DNA of 64,000 nt from Branchiibius cervicis (GCF_042661605.1 NZ_JBHSWJ010000002.1:2480001-2544000), one strand, 5' to 3'; shown: positions 8,889-18,831, counted from the first letter of the stretch. Numbers and translations are program-made. Notes: generated by a model from the letters alone, not told the origin.

Positions 8889-10736
8889 TCAGGCGGTCAC
8901 CGTGATCGGCGTGCCGTTCGACACCAGCTTCCAGTCGATCGTGTGGAAGGTCGGCGGGTCGATCTGGCCCTTCGCGGTCACGTAGTCGATCAGCGCTTGA
9001 CGGATCTCGCCCTGCCGGTTGTAGACCACAGGCGCCGTCGTCACACCCGGGAAGCCGCCGCCGCCGGACTGCCGGTAGTTGTTGATCGCGATCACGAACG
9101 GGTCGGCATCGCCCACCGGAGCACCGGCGTACTGCAGGTTCTTGATCCGCGACCCCGGTGCCTGGGCGATGTCGATGTCGTAGGTCAGCCGCGCGTCCAG
9201 ACCGCCCATGACGTCGTAGTTGTAGTCCGGTGTGCCGTTCGGAGCTGTTGCCGTCACCGCATTGGTGACCGCTGAGGACGGGAAGGGTCCGGTGCCGCTC
9301 ACCTGCTTGAAGTAGGTCGCGGACTGCTCCAGGTAGGCCTTCACCTGCGCGCCGGTGAACTTGATGCCCAGCAGCGTGTTGTCGTAGATGTACAACCCCG
9401 CGACGTCGCGCACGGTGACATCGCCGGCCGGGATGTCGGCGTCACGGCTGAACGGTGCGGCGATCGACAGCACCGGTGTGTTCGCATCGGCGGTCCCGGC
9501 CAACCCGGCCTTGACCGTCGTGGCCTGCACCAGGTTGATGAAGTCGACGGCGGCCGAGTCCTCCCAGCACGCGGTAGCGCCGCTCATCTCCTGGGTGCAC
9601 ACACCGATCTTGGAGTTGACGTACGCCAGCACCTTCTCGTGCGCCGAGCGCACCAGCCGGGCGACCTTGGGGTCCTCATCCACCGTGTTGGAGTTCAACA
9701 GGGTCGAGGTGGCCGAGGCCACCGACCATTGACCACGGTGCCAGGTGAGGTTCAGGTCCATGACCGTCACCCGCATGCCCCAGTAGTCCGGCTCCGACAG
9801 CAGCACCTGCTTGCCGGTCTGCTCGTTGGTGACGTACCGCTGCGGGATCTCCACGTGGGCGTGTCCGACGAGGATCGCGTCGATGTCGGGCACCTGCTGG
9901 GCCAGCAGGGTGCTGGCGTTCTCCGGGTAGGGCAACGCATCGCCGTACGACGAGGAGGTGTCGGCACCGGAGTGGCAGGACACGACGACGATGTCGGCGC
10001 CCATTCGTTTCATCTGCGGTACAACGATTTTGGCCTGCTCGACGATTCCGTTGAACTTGACCTTGCCCTCGACGTTGGTCTTGTCCCAGATCGCGACGCC
10101 GGGAGTGACCAGGCCCAGGATGCCGACGGTCAGCAGCCGGCCGTTCGCCCAGATCCGCTTGAACGTGAACGGCGGGAAGACGGAGCGACCGGTGTTCCAG
10201 TCCAGCGCGTTGGCACCGAGCAGCGGGTGGGCCAGCTGGCGCTGGAAGGTGCGCAGGATGTCCAGGCCGTAGTTGAACTCGTGGTTGCCCAGCGCTGCGG
10301 CGTCGTACCCGATGGCGTTCATCGCCACGGCCATGGGGTGCTTGATGTTCGGGCTGATCGGGGTGATCTTGGCGAAGTAGTACGCCAGCGGCGTGCCCTG
10401 GATGGTGTCACCGGCATCGAGCGTCACGCAGGTGTGCCGGCCGCGCTCTGCACGGACCGCCTTGATCAACGTCGCCGCCTTCGCGGCCCCGATGTCGTTG
10501 TGCGCTTTGTCGTCGTACTCGGCGTTCTTGAAGTAGTCCCAGTTGTAGACGTGGCCGTGCAGATCGGTCGTACCGAGCACGGTCAGTTTGAAGGACTTGT
10601 CGTGGCCGCCCCAACCGTGGGCGTCGGCCTCAGGGGCCGTGATACCGGCCAAGCCGGCACCCCCGACCACGGCGGCGGTGAGCATCTGGCGCCGCGTGGT
10701 GTGCGGCAGTTTGCGGGTTTCTGGTGAGTTCGTCAC
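8889..10736 (-). CDS. Tat-exported 5'-nucleotidase / 2',3'-cyclic nucleotide phosphodiesterase family
   Basis: 615-residue secreted metallophosphoesterase. A twin-arginine signal (TTRRQMLTAAVVGGAGLAG, residues about 13-31) precedes the calcineurin-like domain with TTDLHGH, DAGDTIQGTPL, GNHEFNYG, SCHSG and VGHAHVEIP, all metal-ligand motifs. The C-terminal nucleotidase substrate domain carries NNYRQSGGGGFPG. It probably releases nucleosides and phosphate from extracellular nucleotides. I chose GTG at 10736 because the Tat signal follows directly; the frame stays open to 10796 with no signal-like sequence. Confidence 0.88.
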   Translation of the reverse strand: MTNSPETRKLPHTTRRQMLTAAVVGGAGLAGITAPEADAHGWGGHDKSFKLTVLGTTDLHGHVYNWDYFKNAEYDDKAHNDIGAAKAATLIKAVRAERGRHTCVTLDAGDTIQGTPLAYYFAKITPISPNIKHPMAVAMNAIGYDAAALGNHEFNYGLDILRTFQRQLAHPLLGANALDWNTGRSVFPPFTFKRIWANGRLLTVGILGLVTPGVAIWDKTNVEGKVKFNGIVEQAKIVVPQMKRMGADIVVVSCHSGADTSSSYGDALPYPENASTLLAQQVPDIDAILVGHAHVEIPQRYVTNEQTGKQVLLSEPDYWGMRVTVMDLNLTWHRGQWSVASATSTLLNSNTVDEDPKVARLVRSAHEKVLAYVNSKIGVCTQEMSGATACWEDSAAVDFINLVQATTVKAGLAGTADANTPVLSIAAPFSRDADIPAGDVTVRDVAGLYIYDNTLLGIKFTGAQVKAYLEQSATYFKQVSGTGPFPSSAVTNAVTATAPNGTPDYNYDVMGGLDARLTYDIDIAQAPGSRIKNLQYAGAPVGDADPFVIAINNYRQSGGGGFPGVTTAPVVYNRQGEIRQALIDYVTAKGQIDPPTFHTIDWKLVSNGTPITVTA

Positions 10737-10799
10737 GTACGCCGAGGCTAGGCGTTCGCGGGTGCCTTCGGGTCCGAGTGCGGCAGCCGATCGCACCTT

Positions 10800-11627
10800 T
10801 TACCAAGTCTTTGCCTGGTGTTCGCCGGGACGCGAATCGCTCCGCACGATGTAGGTCTTGGCCGCCTTGTCGTGCAGCGCCTGAGAGCGCTTGTCCCACA
10901 GCGGGAACAGGTAGTTGACCAGGGTGAAGAGGCTGCCGAAGAACGCGAGCGCCGGCAGCGCACCGGCCAGGTTGCCCGCCTGTTTGACCACCCAGCGCAC
11001 GGCCGAGGACGCGACGTCCGGTGCGCGGTCATCGGTCGAGCGGCGTACCCGGATCCCTGCGGCCATGTGACCGAGCGTCTGGCCCCGCCAGGCCACCATG
11101 GCGATCTCGTAGACAGCGCTGAGCAGCAGGACCGCCGCGAAGGTCTGCCACGGGATGTTGGGCGCTTGGGCGACCGTCGACGAACCGCCGGAGGAAGCCT
11201 GGTCGAAGGCATCGTCGAACCACGCCTGGTACTTGGTGAGCCACGCGTCGAAGGAGGACCAGGTGATCGCCACCGCGACGGCGGACACCAGCAGGTTGTC
11301 GATGACGTAGCCCAGCACGCGCTTCCACCAGCCGGACAGCACCGCACCGTCGGGCGTGCGCCGCTTGATGGTCTCCTGCTGGATCACGGGCGGGGTGTAC
11401 GGCGCTCGCTGACCCTGCAGCGGTGGTTGCGGCGCCCACGGTTGCTGCCGCTGGGACGGTGGCTGCTGCACCGGGTCCGCGGGCGGCGGCGTGCCGATGC
11501 TGGAGCGGTCCAGGTCGGGCTTCACCTTCGGCATGGTGCGACCCGACCAGGACACCCCGTCCCAGTAGTGCAGCAGGTTCGGATCGTTCGGGTCGTCGTA
11601 CCAGCCGGACGGCCGCGCATCGCTCAT
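10800..11627 (-). CDS. DUF2510 and RDD domain membrane protein
   Basis: 275 residues. The N-terminal DUF2510-type motif GWYDDPNDPNLLHYWDGVSWS is followed by a Pro/Gln-rich linker (about 45-95) and a C-terminal RDD domain: RVLGYVIDNLLVSAVAVAI, AVLLLSAVYEIAMVAWRGQTLGHMAAGI and ALPALAFFGSLFTLVNYLF, giving three to four membrane segments. RDD proteins are poorly characterised; some act in ion tolerance. No operon partner is evident. Confidence 0.8.
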   Translation of the reverse strand: MSDARPSGWYDDPNDPNLLHYWDGVSWSGRTMPKVKPDLDRSSIGTPPPADPVQQPPSQRQQPWAPQPPLQGQRAPYTPPVIQQETIKRRTPDGAVLSGWWKRVLGYVIDNLLVSAVAVAITWSSFDAWLTKYQAWFDDAFDQASSGGSSTVAQAPNIPWQTFAAVLLLSAVYEIAMVAWRGQTLGHMAAGIRVRRSTDDRAPDVASSAVRWVVKQAGNLAGALPALAFFGSLFTLVNYLFPLWDKRSQALHDKAAKTYIVRSDSRPGEHQAKTW

Positions 11628-11738
11628 GGGCCGATCTTCTCACCCGGCCGGCGGGATTCCGGCCGAGCCACACGCGCGCGGTGATGAGGGCCACCGGGTG
11701 CATCCGCCGCGCTGACGCCGCTTCCTAGGGTGGTACCC

Positions 11739-12710
11739 ATGCGCTTGCCAGAGGTCCTGCACCACCAGCATGCCCCCGGCCGGCTCGATGCGATTACCGA
11801 TGTCGCGGGGATCCGGGTCGGACACACCACACTCCGGAGCAGTTCGCTGCAGACCGGCGTCACGGCCGTGATCCCGTCAGTGCTTGGGACGCCCGCCGGC
11901 CTGTTCGTCGGCAACGGGCACGGCAAACTGACCGGAGCCACCCAAGTGCGCGAGCTGGGCACCCTCGAGACACCGATCCTGCTCACCGGCACGCTGTCGA
12001 CCTTCCGGGTCGCCGATGCGCTCGTCGGGTGGCTGATCGAGCGCGAACCCTCACTGCGATCGATCAATCCTGTGGTCGGCGAATGCAACGACGGCTGGCT
12101 ATCGGACATCCGCGCCCGGCCGATCAGTGCCGAGCACGTGACTCACGCCCTGCAGAGCGCTACCGGTGGGCCGGTCGCCCAGGGCAATGTCGGTGCCGGG
12201 ACCGGGATGTGCGCTTTGGGCTTCAAGGGCGGCATCGGGACTGCCTCCCGGGTTGCCGACGGCGCAACCGTCGGTGTGCTGGTCCAGTCCAATTTCGACG
12301 GACTCCTGCGTTTCGGCCCACGGTACGTCGACCCGCCTGCCTCCGAGCCCGTCACCCGGGCGGCCAACTCCTGCATGATCGTCGTGGCCACGGATGCAGC
12401 ACTCGATGCCCGCCAGCTGGGTCGGGTCGCCCGGCGAGCGGTGTTCGCACTGTCCCGGGTGGGTGCCGGATTCACCCATGGCAGTGGCGATTACGCGATC
12501 TCCCTCACCACCGCCTCCGGTCCCGGGATTGCCGACGCCGACCTGAGCCCGCTCTTCGGCGCCACCATGGAGGCCACCGAGGCCGCGGTGTTGAAGTCGC
12601 TCCTGGCGGCGCAGACGGTGACCGGCTTCGAGGGGCGCACCGCGCACGCTCTACGAGATGTCCATCCGGGACTACTCGACGAACTGTCGATCGACGTCAG
12701 TCCGGTGTGA
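11739..12710 (+). CDS. P1-family peptidase (DmpA/BapA-type beta-aminopeptidase)
   Basis: 323-residue Ntn-hydrolase related to L-aminopeptidase D-Ala-esterase (DmpA) and beta-peptidyl aminopeptidase (BapA). DVAGIRVGHTT at the N-terminus and GNVGAGTGMCALGFKGG mid-protein are family hallmarks. ANSCMIVVATDAALDARQL near residue 210 holds the Asn-Ser autoprocessing site whose Ser becomes the N-terminal nucleophile. Related enzymes remove N-terminal beta-alanine or D-residues from short peptides. The mmsA gene 80 bp downstream handles malonate semialdehyde, the product of beta-alanine transamination, supporting a beta-alanine-releasing role (inference). Confidence 0.82.
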   Translation: MRLPEVLHHQHAPGRLDAITDVAGIRVGHTTLRSSSLQTGVTAVIPSVLGTPAGLFVGNGHGKLTGATQVRELGTLETPILLTGTLSTFRVADALVGWLIEREPSLRSINPVVGECNDGWLSDIRARPISAEHVTHALQSATGGPVAQGNVGAGTGMCALGFKGGIGTASRVADGATVGVLVQSNFDGLLRFGPRYVDPPASEPVTRAANSCMIVVATDAALDARQLGRVARRAVFALSRVGAGFTHGSGDYAISLTTASGPGIADADLSPLFGATMEATEAAVLKSLLAAQTVTGFEGRTAHALRDVHPGLLDELSIDVSPV

Positions 12711-12789
12711 CAAAACGGCAGGTCGCCACCCGGCCCGGATTCGTAGGCTGATCAGGTCAGCGATCGCCGTACGTCCGTCAGGAGCCACC

Positions 12790-14301
12790 ATGTCCGTCGC
12801 CAGCCCCAACACCGCCACGGTCGTCCCGCACTGGATCGACGGCGCACAATCCGCATCGCACTCCGGGCGCACCGCGCCGGTATACGACCCGGCCCTGGGC
12901 GTGGTGACCAAGCAGGTCGCGATGGCCGACCGGGCGGAGATCGATGCCGCTGTCGCCTCCGCGCGCGCTGCCTTCCCGGCCTGGCGCGACACGTCGCTGG
13001 CCAAGCGGCAGACGATCCTGTTCAAATTCCGCGAATTGCTGGATGCCCGCAAGGGCGAGCTGGCCGAGATCATCACCAGCGAGCACGGCAAGGTCCTGTC
13101 CGACGCAATGGGCGAGATCACCCGCGGCCTGGAGGTGGTGGAGTTCGCCACCGGCCTCGCACATCACCTCAAGGGTGAGTACTCCGAGGGCGTTTCGACC
13201 GGTATCGACGTCTACTCGACCCGCCAGCCGCTGGGTGTCGTCGGCATCATCTCTCCGTTCAACTTCCCGGCGATGGTCCCGATGTGGTTCTTCCCGATCG
13301 CCATCGCCGCGGGGAACACCGTCGTGGTCAAACCCAGTGAGAAGGACCCGTCGGCCGCCATCTGGATGGGGCAGCTGTGGAAGGAGGCCGGTCTGCCCGA
13401 CGGCGTTTTCACCGTGCTGAACGGCGACAAGGAAGCCGTCGACGGATTGCTGGAACACCCCGACGTGCAGGCCGTTTCGTTCGTCGGCTCCACCCCGATC
13501 GCCCAGTACGTCTACGAGCAGGGTGCGAAGTACGGCAAGCGCGTGCAGGCACTCGGCGGGGCCAAGAACCACATGCTGGTACTGCCGGACGCCGACCTGG
13601 ATCTGACCGCCGACGCGGCGGTCAACGCCGGGTTCGGGTCCGCAGGTGAGCGCTGCATGGCCATTTCCGTCGTCGTCGCCGTCGAGCCCGTCGCCGACGC
13701 GCTGATCGAGAAGATCAAGGAGCGCGTCGCGACGCTGCGCACCGGTGACGGCCGACGCGGCTGCGACATGGGCCCGCTGGTCACCAAGGAGCACCGTGAC
13801 AAGGTCGCCTCCTACATCGAGGTCGCCGAAGCCGACGGCGCCGTCGTGGCCATCGACGGCCGGGGCATCGAGGTCGACGGAGAGCCCGACGGCTTCTGGC
13901 TCGGCCCGACCCTGATCGACCAGGTACCGGTCACCTCGCGGGTCTACACCGAGGAGATCTTCGGCCCCGTCCTGTCGGTGGTGCGGGTCGGCTCCTACGA
14001 GGAGGGTGTCGACCTGATCAACAACGGCGCTTTCGGCAACGGCACGGCCATCTTCACCAACGACGGCGGTGCAGCACGTCGCTTCCAGAACGAGATCCAG
14101 GTCGGCATGGTCGGCATCAACGTCCCGATCCCGGTGCCGGTGGCGACGTTCAGCTTCGGTGGCTGGAAGGCCTCGATGTTCGGCGACACCAAGGCCCACG
14201 GCGCCGAGGGCGTGAAGTTCTACACCCAGCTCAAGGCCGTGACCTCCCGCTGGCTCGACCCCAGCCACGGCGGACTCAACCTGGGCTTCCCGCAGAACTG
14301 A
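12790..14301 (+). CDS. mmsA: Methylmalonate/malonate-semialdehyde dehydrogenase (CoA-acylating)
   Basis: 503-residue ALDH-superfamily enzyme that converts (methyl)malonate semialdehyde with CoA and NAD to propionyl- or acetyl-CoA. Diagnostic MmsA features: the cofactor region GVVGIISPFNFPAMVPMWFF, LGGAKNHMLVLPDAD, the catalytic Cys in NAGFGSAGERCMAIS, and GINVPIPVPVATFSFGGWKASMFGD near the C-terminus. AGGAG lies 5 bp before the ATG. It used to be annotated with valine or inositol breakdown; here the neighbouring class III aminotransferase and P1 peptidase fit beta-alanine catabolism. Confidence 0.92.
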   Translation: MSVASPNTATVVPHWIDGAQSASHSGRTAPVYDPALGVVTKQVAMADRAEIDAAVASARAAFPAWRDTSLAKRQTILFKFRELLDARKGELAEIITSEHGKVLSDAMGEITRGLEVVEFATGLAHHLKGEYSEGVSTGIDVYSTRQPLGVVGIISPFNFPAMVPMWFFPIAIAAGNTVVVKPSEKDPSAAIWMGQLWKEAGLPDGVFTVLNGDKEAVDGLLEHPDVQAVSFVGSTPIAQYVYEQGAKYGKRVQALGGAKNHMLVLPDADLDLTADAAVNAGFGSAGERCMAISVVVAVEPVADALIEKIKERVATLRTGDGRRGCDMGPLVTKEHRDKVASYIEVAEADGAVVAIDGRGIEVDGEPDGFWLGPTLIDQVPVTSRVYTEEIFGPVLSVVRVGSYEEGVDLINNGAFGNGTAIFTNDGGAARRFQNEIQVGMVGINVPIPVPVATFSFGGWKASMFGDTKAHGAEGVKFYTQLKAVTSRWLDPSHGGLNLGFPQN

Positions 14302-14353
14302 GCACTCGGCGTACCCGACGTTCGACCTGATGGGCGGCCCTGGCCCCGCCCCC

Positions 14354-14410
14354 ACTTTGGATCGGGATTCACCACATCAGCGCCGCCTGAGGTGAATTCC
14401 GATCAAAAGT
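14354..14410. repeat. Long imperfect inverted repeat between convergent genes
   Basis: ACTTTGGATCGGGATTCACC (14354-14373) pairs with GGTGAATTCCGATCAAAAGT (14391-14410): 18 of 20 pairs with a 17-nt loop, midway between mmsA and the convergent pucR. It may act as a transcription barrier in both directions, but no T-run follows the stem, so it is not a canonical intrinsic terminator. A protein-binding site is the alternative. Confidence 0.55.
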
Positions 14411-14441
14411 CGGTCGGGGTGCGGAATGCGGCCCGACCGGA

Positions 14442-15940
14442 TCAGCCCACCAACTGCAGCGCGTTCCAGACCTCGGCCCGCGCCGCGAAGGTGTTCAGGT
14501 CCATTCCCAGGAGCACGCCGGCGGCGTCGATCCGGGCCCGCACGGTGTGCCGGTGGACACCGAGAGCCTTCGCCGTCGGGTCCCAGGATCCGTTGTGCTC
14601 CAACCAGATTCGCAACGTGGTCAACGACTCGTCGTCCAGCGGGGCCAGCAACGTGCGAGCCACCTGGTCGGCACCCGTCGCTTCCAGATGGCCGAGCAGG
14701 CCAGTGGCAGCGACGGATTCGAAGTCCACGAAGGGTTGCTTGGCGGTGCTGCGGCGCAGTGCGCTGCGGGCCTGCGCGGTGGCCTCCTCGAAGCCGCTCC
14801 ACCGGGTGGGCGAGGAGAAGCCGGCGTGCGCACCGTAGGTACGCAGCGCCGTACGCACATCACGCTGGCCCGAGGGCCCGACCACCACGGTGATGCCACC
14901 GTCGTTCTCGGCGAAGAACAGCTGACCCTCATGCTCGTCGGCCAGCAGCTCCAGGGCGGCCAGGAGCGCGTCGGTGGAGCCGTCCGAAGGAGCTACCGTC
15001 GCCACCCGGATCGGTTCGCCGGGCAGCTCACCCCACACCTGCGCAACGGTGCGGCTAGCCGCATCCACTGATCCGGAGCGCAGCAATTCCATTGCGCCAG
15101 AGCGCAATTGGCGTCGAGCCTGGCCCAGCGCCCGGCTCTGTTCGACGGCGATACTGGCCAGCGCGATCACCGAGGTGATCAGGTCGGTACCGGCCCGATC
15201 GAGACCGGCACCGACGCCGACCGCGAGTACGCCGAGCGGCCGCCCCCGCTGACCGAGCGTCTGCAGGGTGACCGGTCCCGCGCCTTCGTCCGACAACCGC
15301 GCACCGGCCGGCCTACCTGCGGCCAGCAAGTCCCGGGCAGCACGGATCACGACCTGCTCCAACTCGGTCGGCACACTGCGGTGGGTGGGCACCCGGACCC
15401 TGCTGCCGCCGGAGTCGAACAGCGCCACCCACGTACCCAGATTGCGTTCCAGCTCGCGCAACACGGCCGCCAGACCGTCCGGGCGCAGAGCGGCCCGGGC
15501 CACCGCCCGTTGCGCCGCGAGGGAGCGTTCGAGACGCACTTGCCGGTCGGCCGCGACCGCGTCGGACACCGACCTGATGATCTGCATGAACGGAGTATGT
15601 GGACCGATCTCGAGCAGCGGCAGGCCGATTCGCTCACACGCGGTGACCAGAACCTCCGGCACGCGATCGTGCACGATGCGTACCGCGAAGCCCAGGGCGA
15701 CCACGCCGCGATCCACCAATCGCGCCACGTACGCCTGCGCACGGCGCGGGCTGACCCGTTCGCCGAACTGCACGCCGTCGGTGAGCAGCAGACCGCCGGG
15801 CTCCAGCCAGGGGTGGGATCGAGCAGGTCGGAGTTGTGGGCCCACGCCAGGGGATGGTCCCACTGGGCGTCCGCGATCGGCGTACGTGCGCGCATGACGA
15901 AGTCCGGGGTGTCCACCAGGGCGCGCAACGTCGTGGGCAT
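14442..15940 (-). CDS. PucR-family transcriptional regulator (one frameshift)
   Basis: About 499 residues after repair. The N-terminal PucR domain (DLLDPTPWLEPGGLLLTDGV, then VVALGFAV and LPLLEIG) ends near residue 170; a GGDEF-like middle region follows. The C-terminal HTH_30 domain reads TLRIWLEHNGSWDPTAKALGVHRHTVRARI. PucR proteins control purine, GABA and amino-acid catabolic operons. It sits between mmsA and the divergent aminotransferase-dehydrogenase operon, which it probably regulates. The frame breaks at the G-run 15810-15813; one added base restores the conserved DPTPWLE motif. The start MPTTLRALV is followed directly by domain homology. Confidence 0.85.
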
Positions 15941-16023
15941 GGGTTGAGCATATGTCCAGGGCAGATAGCCGGGTTCGACAATCTGTCGATCGGAGCCGGG
16001 ACGGGGCACGGCACAATGGGCCC

Positions 16024-17361
16024 ATGACCTACACCGCCGCAGCCGATCAGTTCATCGCCGGTCCCACCAACGCCGAGGTCAGCGAGGCCGACCGCAGCCG
16101 CGTGTTCCACTCCTGGTCCGCCCAGGGCGCGCTGAACCCGCTTCCGATCGCCGGCGGATCGGGGTGCATGCTGTGGGACTTCGACGGCAAGCAGTACCTC
16201 GACTTCTCCAGCCAGTTGGTCAACGTCACCATCGGCTACCAGCACCCCAAGGTCGTCGCAGCCATCCAGCGTCAAGCGGACAAGCTGACCACGATCGCGC
16301 CGGCACAGGCCAACGAGACCCGCGCCAAGGCCGCGGAGTTGATCACCGACATCGCGCCGGAGGGCTTCAACAAGGTCTTCTTCACCAACGGCGGCGCCGA
16401 CGCGGTCGAGAACGCCATCCGCATGGCGCGCCTGTTCACCGGACGCGACAAGGTGATCTCGCGCTACCGCAGCTATCACGGCAACACCGGCGCGGCCATC
16501 GTCGCAACGGGCGACTGGCGGCGGATCCCCAACGAATTCGCCCGCAGCCACGTGCACGTCTTCGGCCCCTACCTCTACCGCTCGGAGTTCTGGGCCACCT
16601 CGGAGCGCGAGGAATGCGAGCGAGCCCTGCACCACCTGGAGCGGGTCATCCAGGCCGAAGGACCAGAGAGCATCGCCGCGATCCTGCTCGAGACGATCCC
16701 CGGCACTGCGGGCATCATGCCGCCGCCGCCGGGCTACCTGTCCGGAGCGCGCCAGATCGCCGACCGCTACGGCATCCTGCTGATCCTGGACGAGGTGATG
16801 GCCGGATTCGGGCGTACCGGTGAGTGGCTCGCCCTCGATGCGTACGACGTGCGCCCCGACCTGATCACCTTCGCCAAGGGCGTCAACTCCGGTTACGTAC
16901 CGCTGGGCGGTGTGATCATCTCCGATCCGATCGCGCACCACTTCGACGAGCGGGTGTTCCCCGGCGGCCTGACCTACTCCGGCCACCCGCTGGCGACTGC
17001 CAGTGCGATCGCGACCATCGAGGCGATGCGCGAGGAGAAGATCGTGGAGAACGCGGCACGGATCGGCGCCGACGTCATCGGCCCGCGGCTGCAGGAGATC
17101 GCCGCTACCCGCGAGGTGGTCGGCGATGTCCGAGGCAAGGGTGTGTTCTGGGCGATCGAGCTGGTTACGAACCGGGACACGAAGGAGCCGCTGGGCGCGC
17201 CCGAGATGGGCAAGCTCAAGGCCGGCCTGCTGGAGCGGGGTCTACTGCCCTTCATCAGCGACAACCGGATCCACGTGGTGCCGCCGGCGATCATCACCGC
17301 CGACGAAGCCGGCCGCGGCCTGGACATCATCGACGAGACCCTCGCCGCCCACCGCCCGTGA
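16024..17361 (+). CDS. Class III (omega) aminotransferase
   Basis: 445-residue PLP enzyme of fold type I. FFTNGGADAVENAIRMARLFTGRDKV contains the phosphate-binding segment, RYRSYHGNTGAA follows, LILDEVMAGFGRTGEW holds the PLP-ring Asp, and ITFAKGVNSGYVPLGGV the Schiff-base Lys. FPGGLTYSGHPLA matches taurine/beta-alanine-pyruvate-type members. The likely reaction is transamination of a terminal amine (beta-alanine, GABA or similar) to a semialdehyde. The next dehydrogenase overlaps its stop as GTGA. A PucR regulator is divergent, 83 bp away. The exact amino donor cannot be decided from sequence. Confidence 0.85.
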   Translation: MTYTAAADQFIAGPTNAEVSEADRSRVFHSWSAQGALNPLPIAGGSGCMLWDFDGKQYLDFSSQLVNVTIGYQHPKVVAAIQRQADKLTTIAPAQANETRAKAAELITDIAPEGFNKVFFTNGGADAVENAIRMARLFTGRDKVISRYRSYHGNTGAAIVATGDWRRIPNEFARSHVHVFGPYLYRSEFWATSEREECERALHHLERVIQAEGPESIAAILLETIPGTAGIMPPPPGYLSGARQIADRYGILLILDEVMAGFGRTGEWLALDAYDVRPDLITFAKGVNSGYVPLGGVIISDPIAHHFDERVFPGGLTYSGHPLATASAIATIEAMREEKIVENAARIGADVIGPRLQEIAATREVVGDVRGKGVFWAIELVTNRDTKEPLGAPEMGKLKAGLLERGLLPFISDNRIHVVPPAIITADEAGRGLDIIDETLAAHRP

Positions 17362-18827
17362 CCCACTTCATCGACGGGCAGCTGGTCAACGCCGGCGAGC
17401 CGGCCACCGTCTTCGACCCCTCCAACGGTGTCCCCGTCGCCGACATCACGCTGGGCGGGGCCGATGAGGTGCAGCGAGCAGTCGACGCCGCCCGTACGGC
17501 GTTCGGCGAGTGGTCGCGTGCCACGCCGGCCGAGCGCTCGGGCGTGCTTGCCGGATTCGCACGGGCGCTGGAAGAGCGGTCCGGTGAGTTCGCTGCGCTG
17601 GAGTCGCAGCAGGCGGGCAAGCCGATCCGGTTGACTACCGAGTTCGACGTCCCCGGAACCATCGACAACACCGCCTTCTTCGCCGGCGCCGCGCGCAACC
17701 TGGAGGGCAAGGCGACCGGCGAGTACTCCGGTGCACACACCTCCTCGATCCGCCGCGAGCCGGTCGGCGTCGTCGGGTCGGTGGCTCCGTGGAACTATCC
17801 GCTGCAGATGGCGGCGTGGAAGATGCTGCCGGCCGTAGCGGCGGGCAACACCATCGTGCTCAAGCCGGCCGAGATCACCCCTCTCACCACAGTGCTCTTC
17901 GCCCAGGTCGCTCACGAATCAGGCTTACCCGCAGGCGTTTTCAACGTTGTGACGGGCACGGGTCCGGACGCCGGCTCGAGCCTGCTGCGCCACCCCGACG
18001 TCGACATGGTGTCCTTCACCGGTTCTACCCGGGTGGGCCGGACCGTCCTGGAGGCGGCCGCGACCACGGCCAAGCGGGTCCACCTCGAGCTGGGCGGCAA
18101 GGCACCGTTCGTGGTCTTCGATGATGCGGACCTGGAAGCAGCAATCCACGGCGCAGTGGCCGGGTCGCTGATCAACAGCGGCCAGGACTGCACGGCGGCG
18201 ACGCGGGCGATCGTGCATCGCAGCGTCTACGACGACTTCGTTGCCGGGGTCGCGGACCTCATGGGCAAGGTCGTGCTCGGGCCGACGGCGGACGACGCCA
18301 CCGATCTCGGGCCGCTGATCTCGGCCGCGCACCGCGACAAGGTGGCCGGGATGGTGGACCGCGCCCGCAGCTATGCCCGCGTGGTGACTGGCGGCGTGAT
18401 CCCCGGCGGGGCGTTGTCGGCAGGGCACTACTACTCGCCCACCTTGGTGGCTGACGCCGACCCGGCCAGCGAGATCGTCAAGGACGAGATATTCGGTCCG
18501 GTCCTGGCCGCAATGCCTTTCGACTCCGACGACGAAGCGATTGCCCTGGCCAACGACACCGTCTACGGACTTGCTGCGTCGGTCTGGACCAAGGACGTCT
18601 ACCGAGCGCTGCGCGGCACCGAGCAGATCCGCGCCGGCTGCGTTTGGGTCAACGATCACATCTCGATCATCAGTGAGATGCCGCATGGCGGGATGAAGCA
18701 GTCCGGCTTCGGCAAGGACATGTCGACGTACTCCTTCGACGACTACACGGTTGTCAAACACGTGATGTTCGACCGCACCGGCACTGCGCAACGCGACTGG
18801 CACCGCACGATCCTGCGTAACCCGTAA
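17358..18827 (+). CDS. Aminoaldehyde (gamma-aminobutyraldehyde-type) dehydrogenase
   Basis: 489-residue NAD-dependent ALDH. APWNYPLQMAAWKMLPAVAAGNT, the catalytic Glu in HLELGGKAPFVVFDDAD and the nucleophilic Cys in LINSGQDCTAATRAI are all present, as is EIFGPVL. The end CVWVNDHISIISEMPHGGMKQSGFGKDMS resembles PatD/YdcW aminobutyraldehyde dehydrogenases. It probably oxidises 4-aminobutanal or 3-aminopropanal to GABA or beta-alanine, the substrate of the preceding aminotransferase. The start GTG overlaps that gene's stop (GTGA), so translation is coupled; much longer upstream reading in this frame overlaps the aminotransferase and is not coding. Confidence 0.85.
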   Translation: MTHFIDGQLVNAGEPATVFDPSNGVPVADITLGGADEVQRAVDAARTAFGEWSRATPAERSGVLAGFARALEERSGEFAALESQQAGKPIRLTTEFDVPGTIDNTAFFAGAARNLEGKATGEYSGAHTSSIRREPVGVVGSVAPWNYPLQMAAWKMLPAVAAGNTIVLKPAEITPLTTVLFAQVAHESGLPAGVFNVVTGTGPDAGSSLLRHPDVDMVSFTGSTRVGRTVLEAAATTAKRVHLELGGKAPFVVFDDADLEAAIHGAVAGSLINSGQDCTAATRAIVHRSVYDDFVAGVADLMGKVVLGPTADDATDLGPLISAAHRDKVAGMVDRARSYARVVTGGVIPGGALSAGHYYSPTLVADADPASEIVKDEIFGPVLAAMPFDSDDEAIALANDTVYGLAASVWTKDVYRALRGTEQIRAGCVWVNDHISIISEMPHGGMKQSGFGKDMSTYSFDDYTVVKHVMFDRTGTAQRDWHRTILRNP

Positions 18828-18831
18828 GGAC

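Noticed and set aside
12778..14355. A 525-codon frame antisense to mmsA
   Set aside because: Shadow of a complete dehydrogenase gene; His/Asp/Gly-rich with no recognisable domain.
14354..14410. Intrinsic terminator
   Set aside because: The stem is not G/C-rich near the loop and no T-run follows on either strand, so it is reported only as an inverted repeat.
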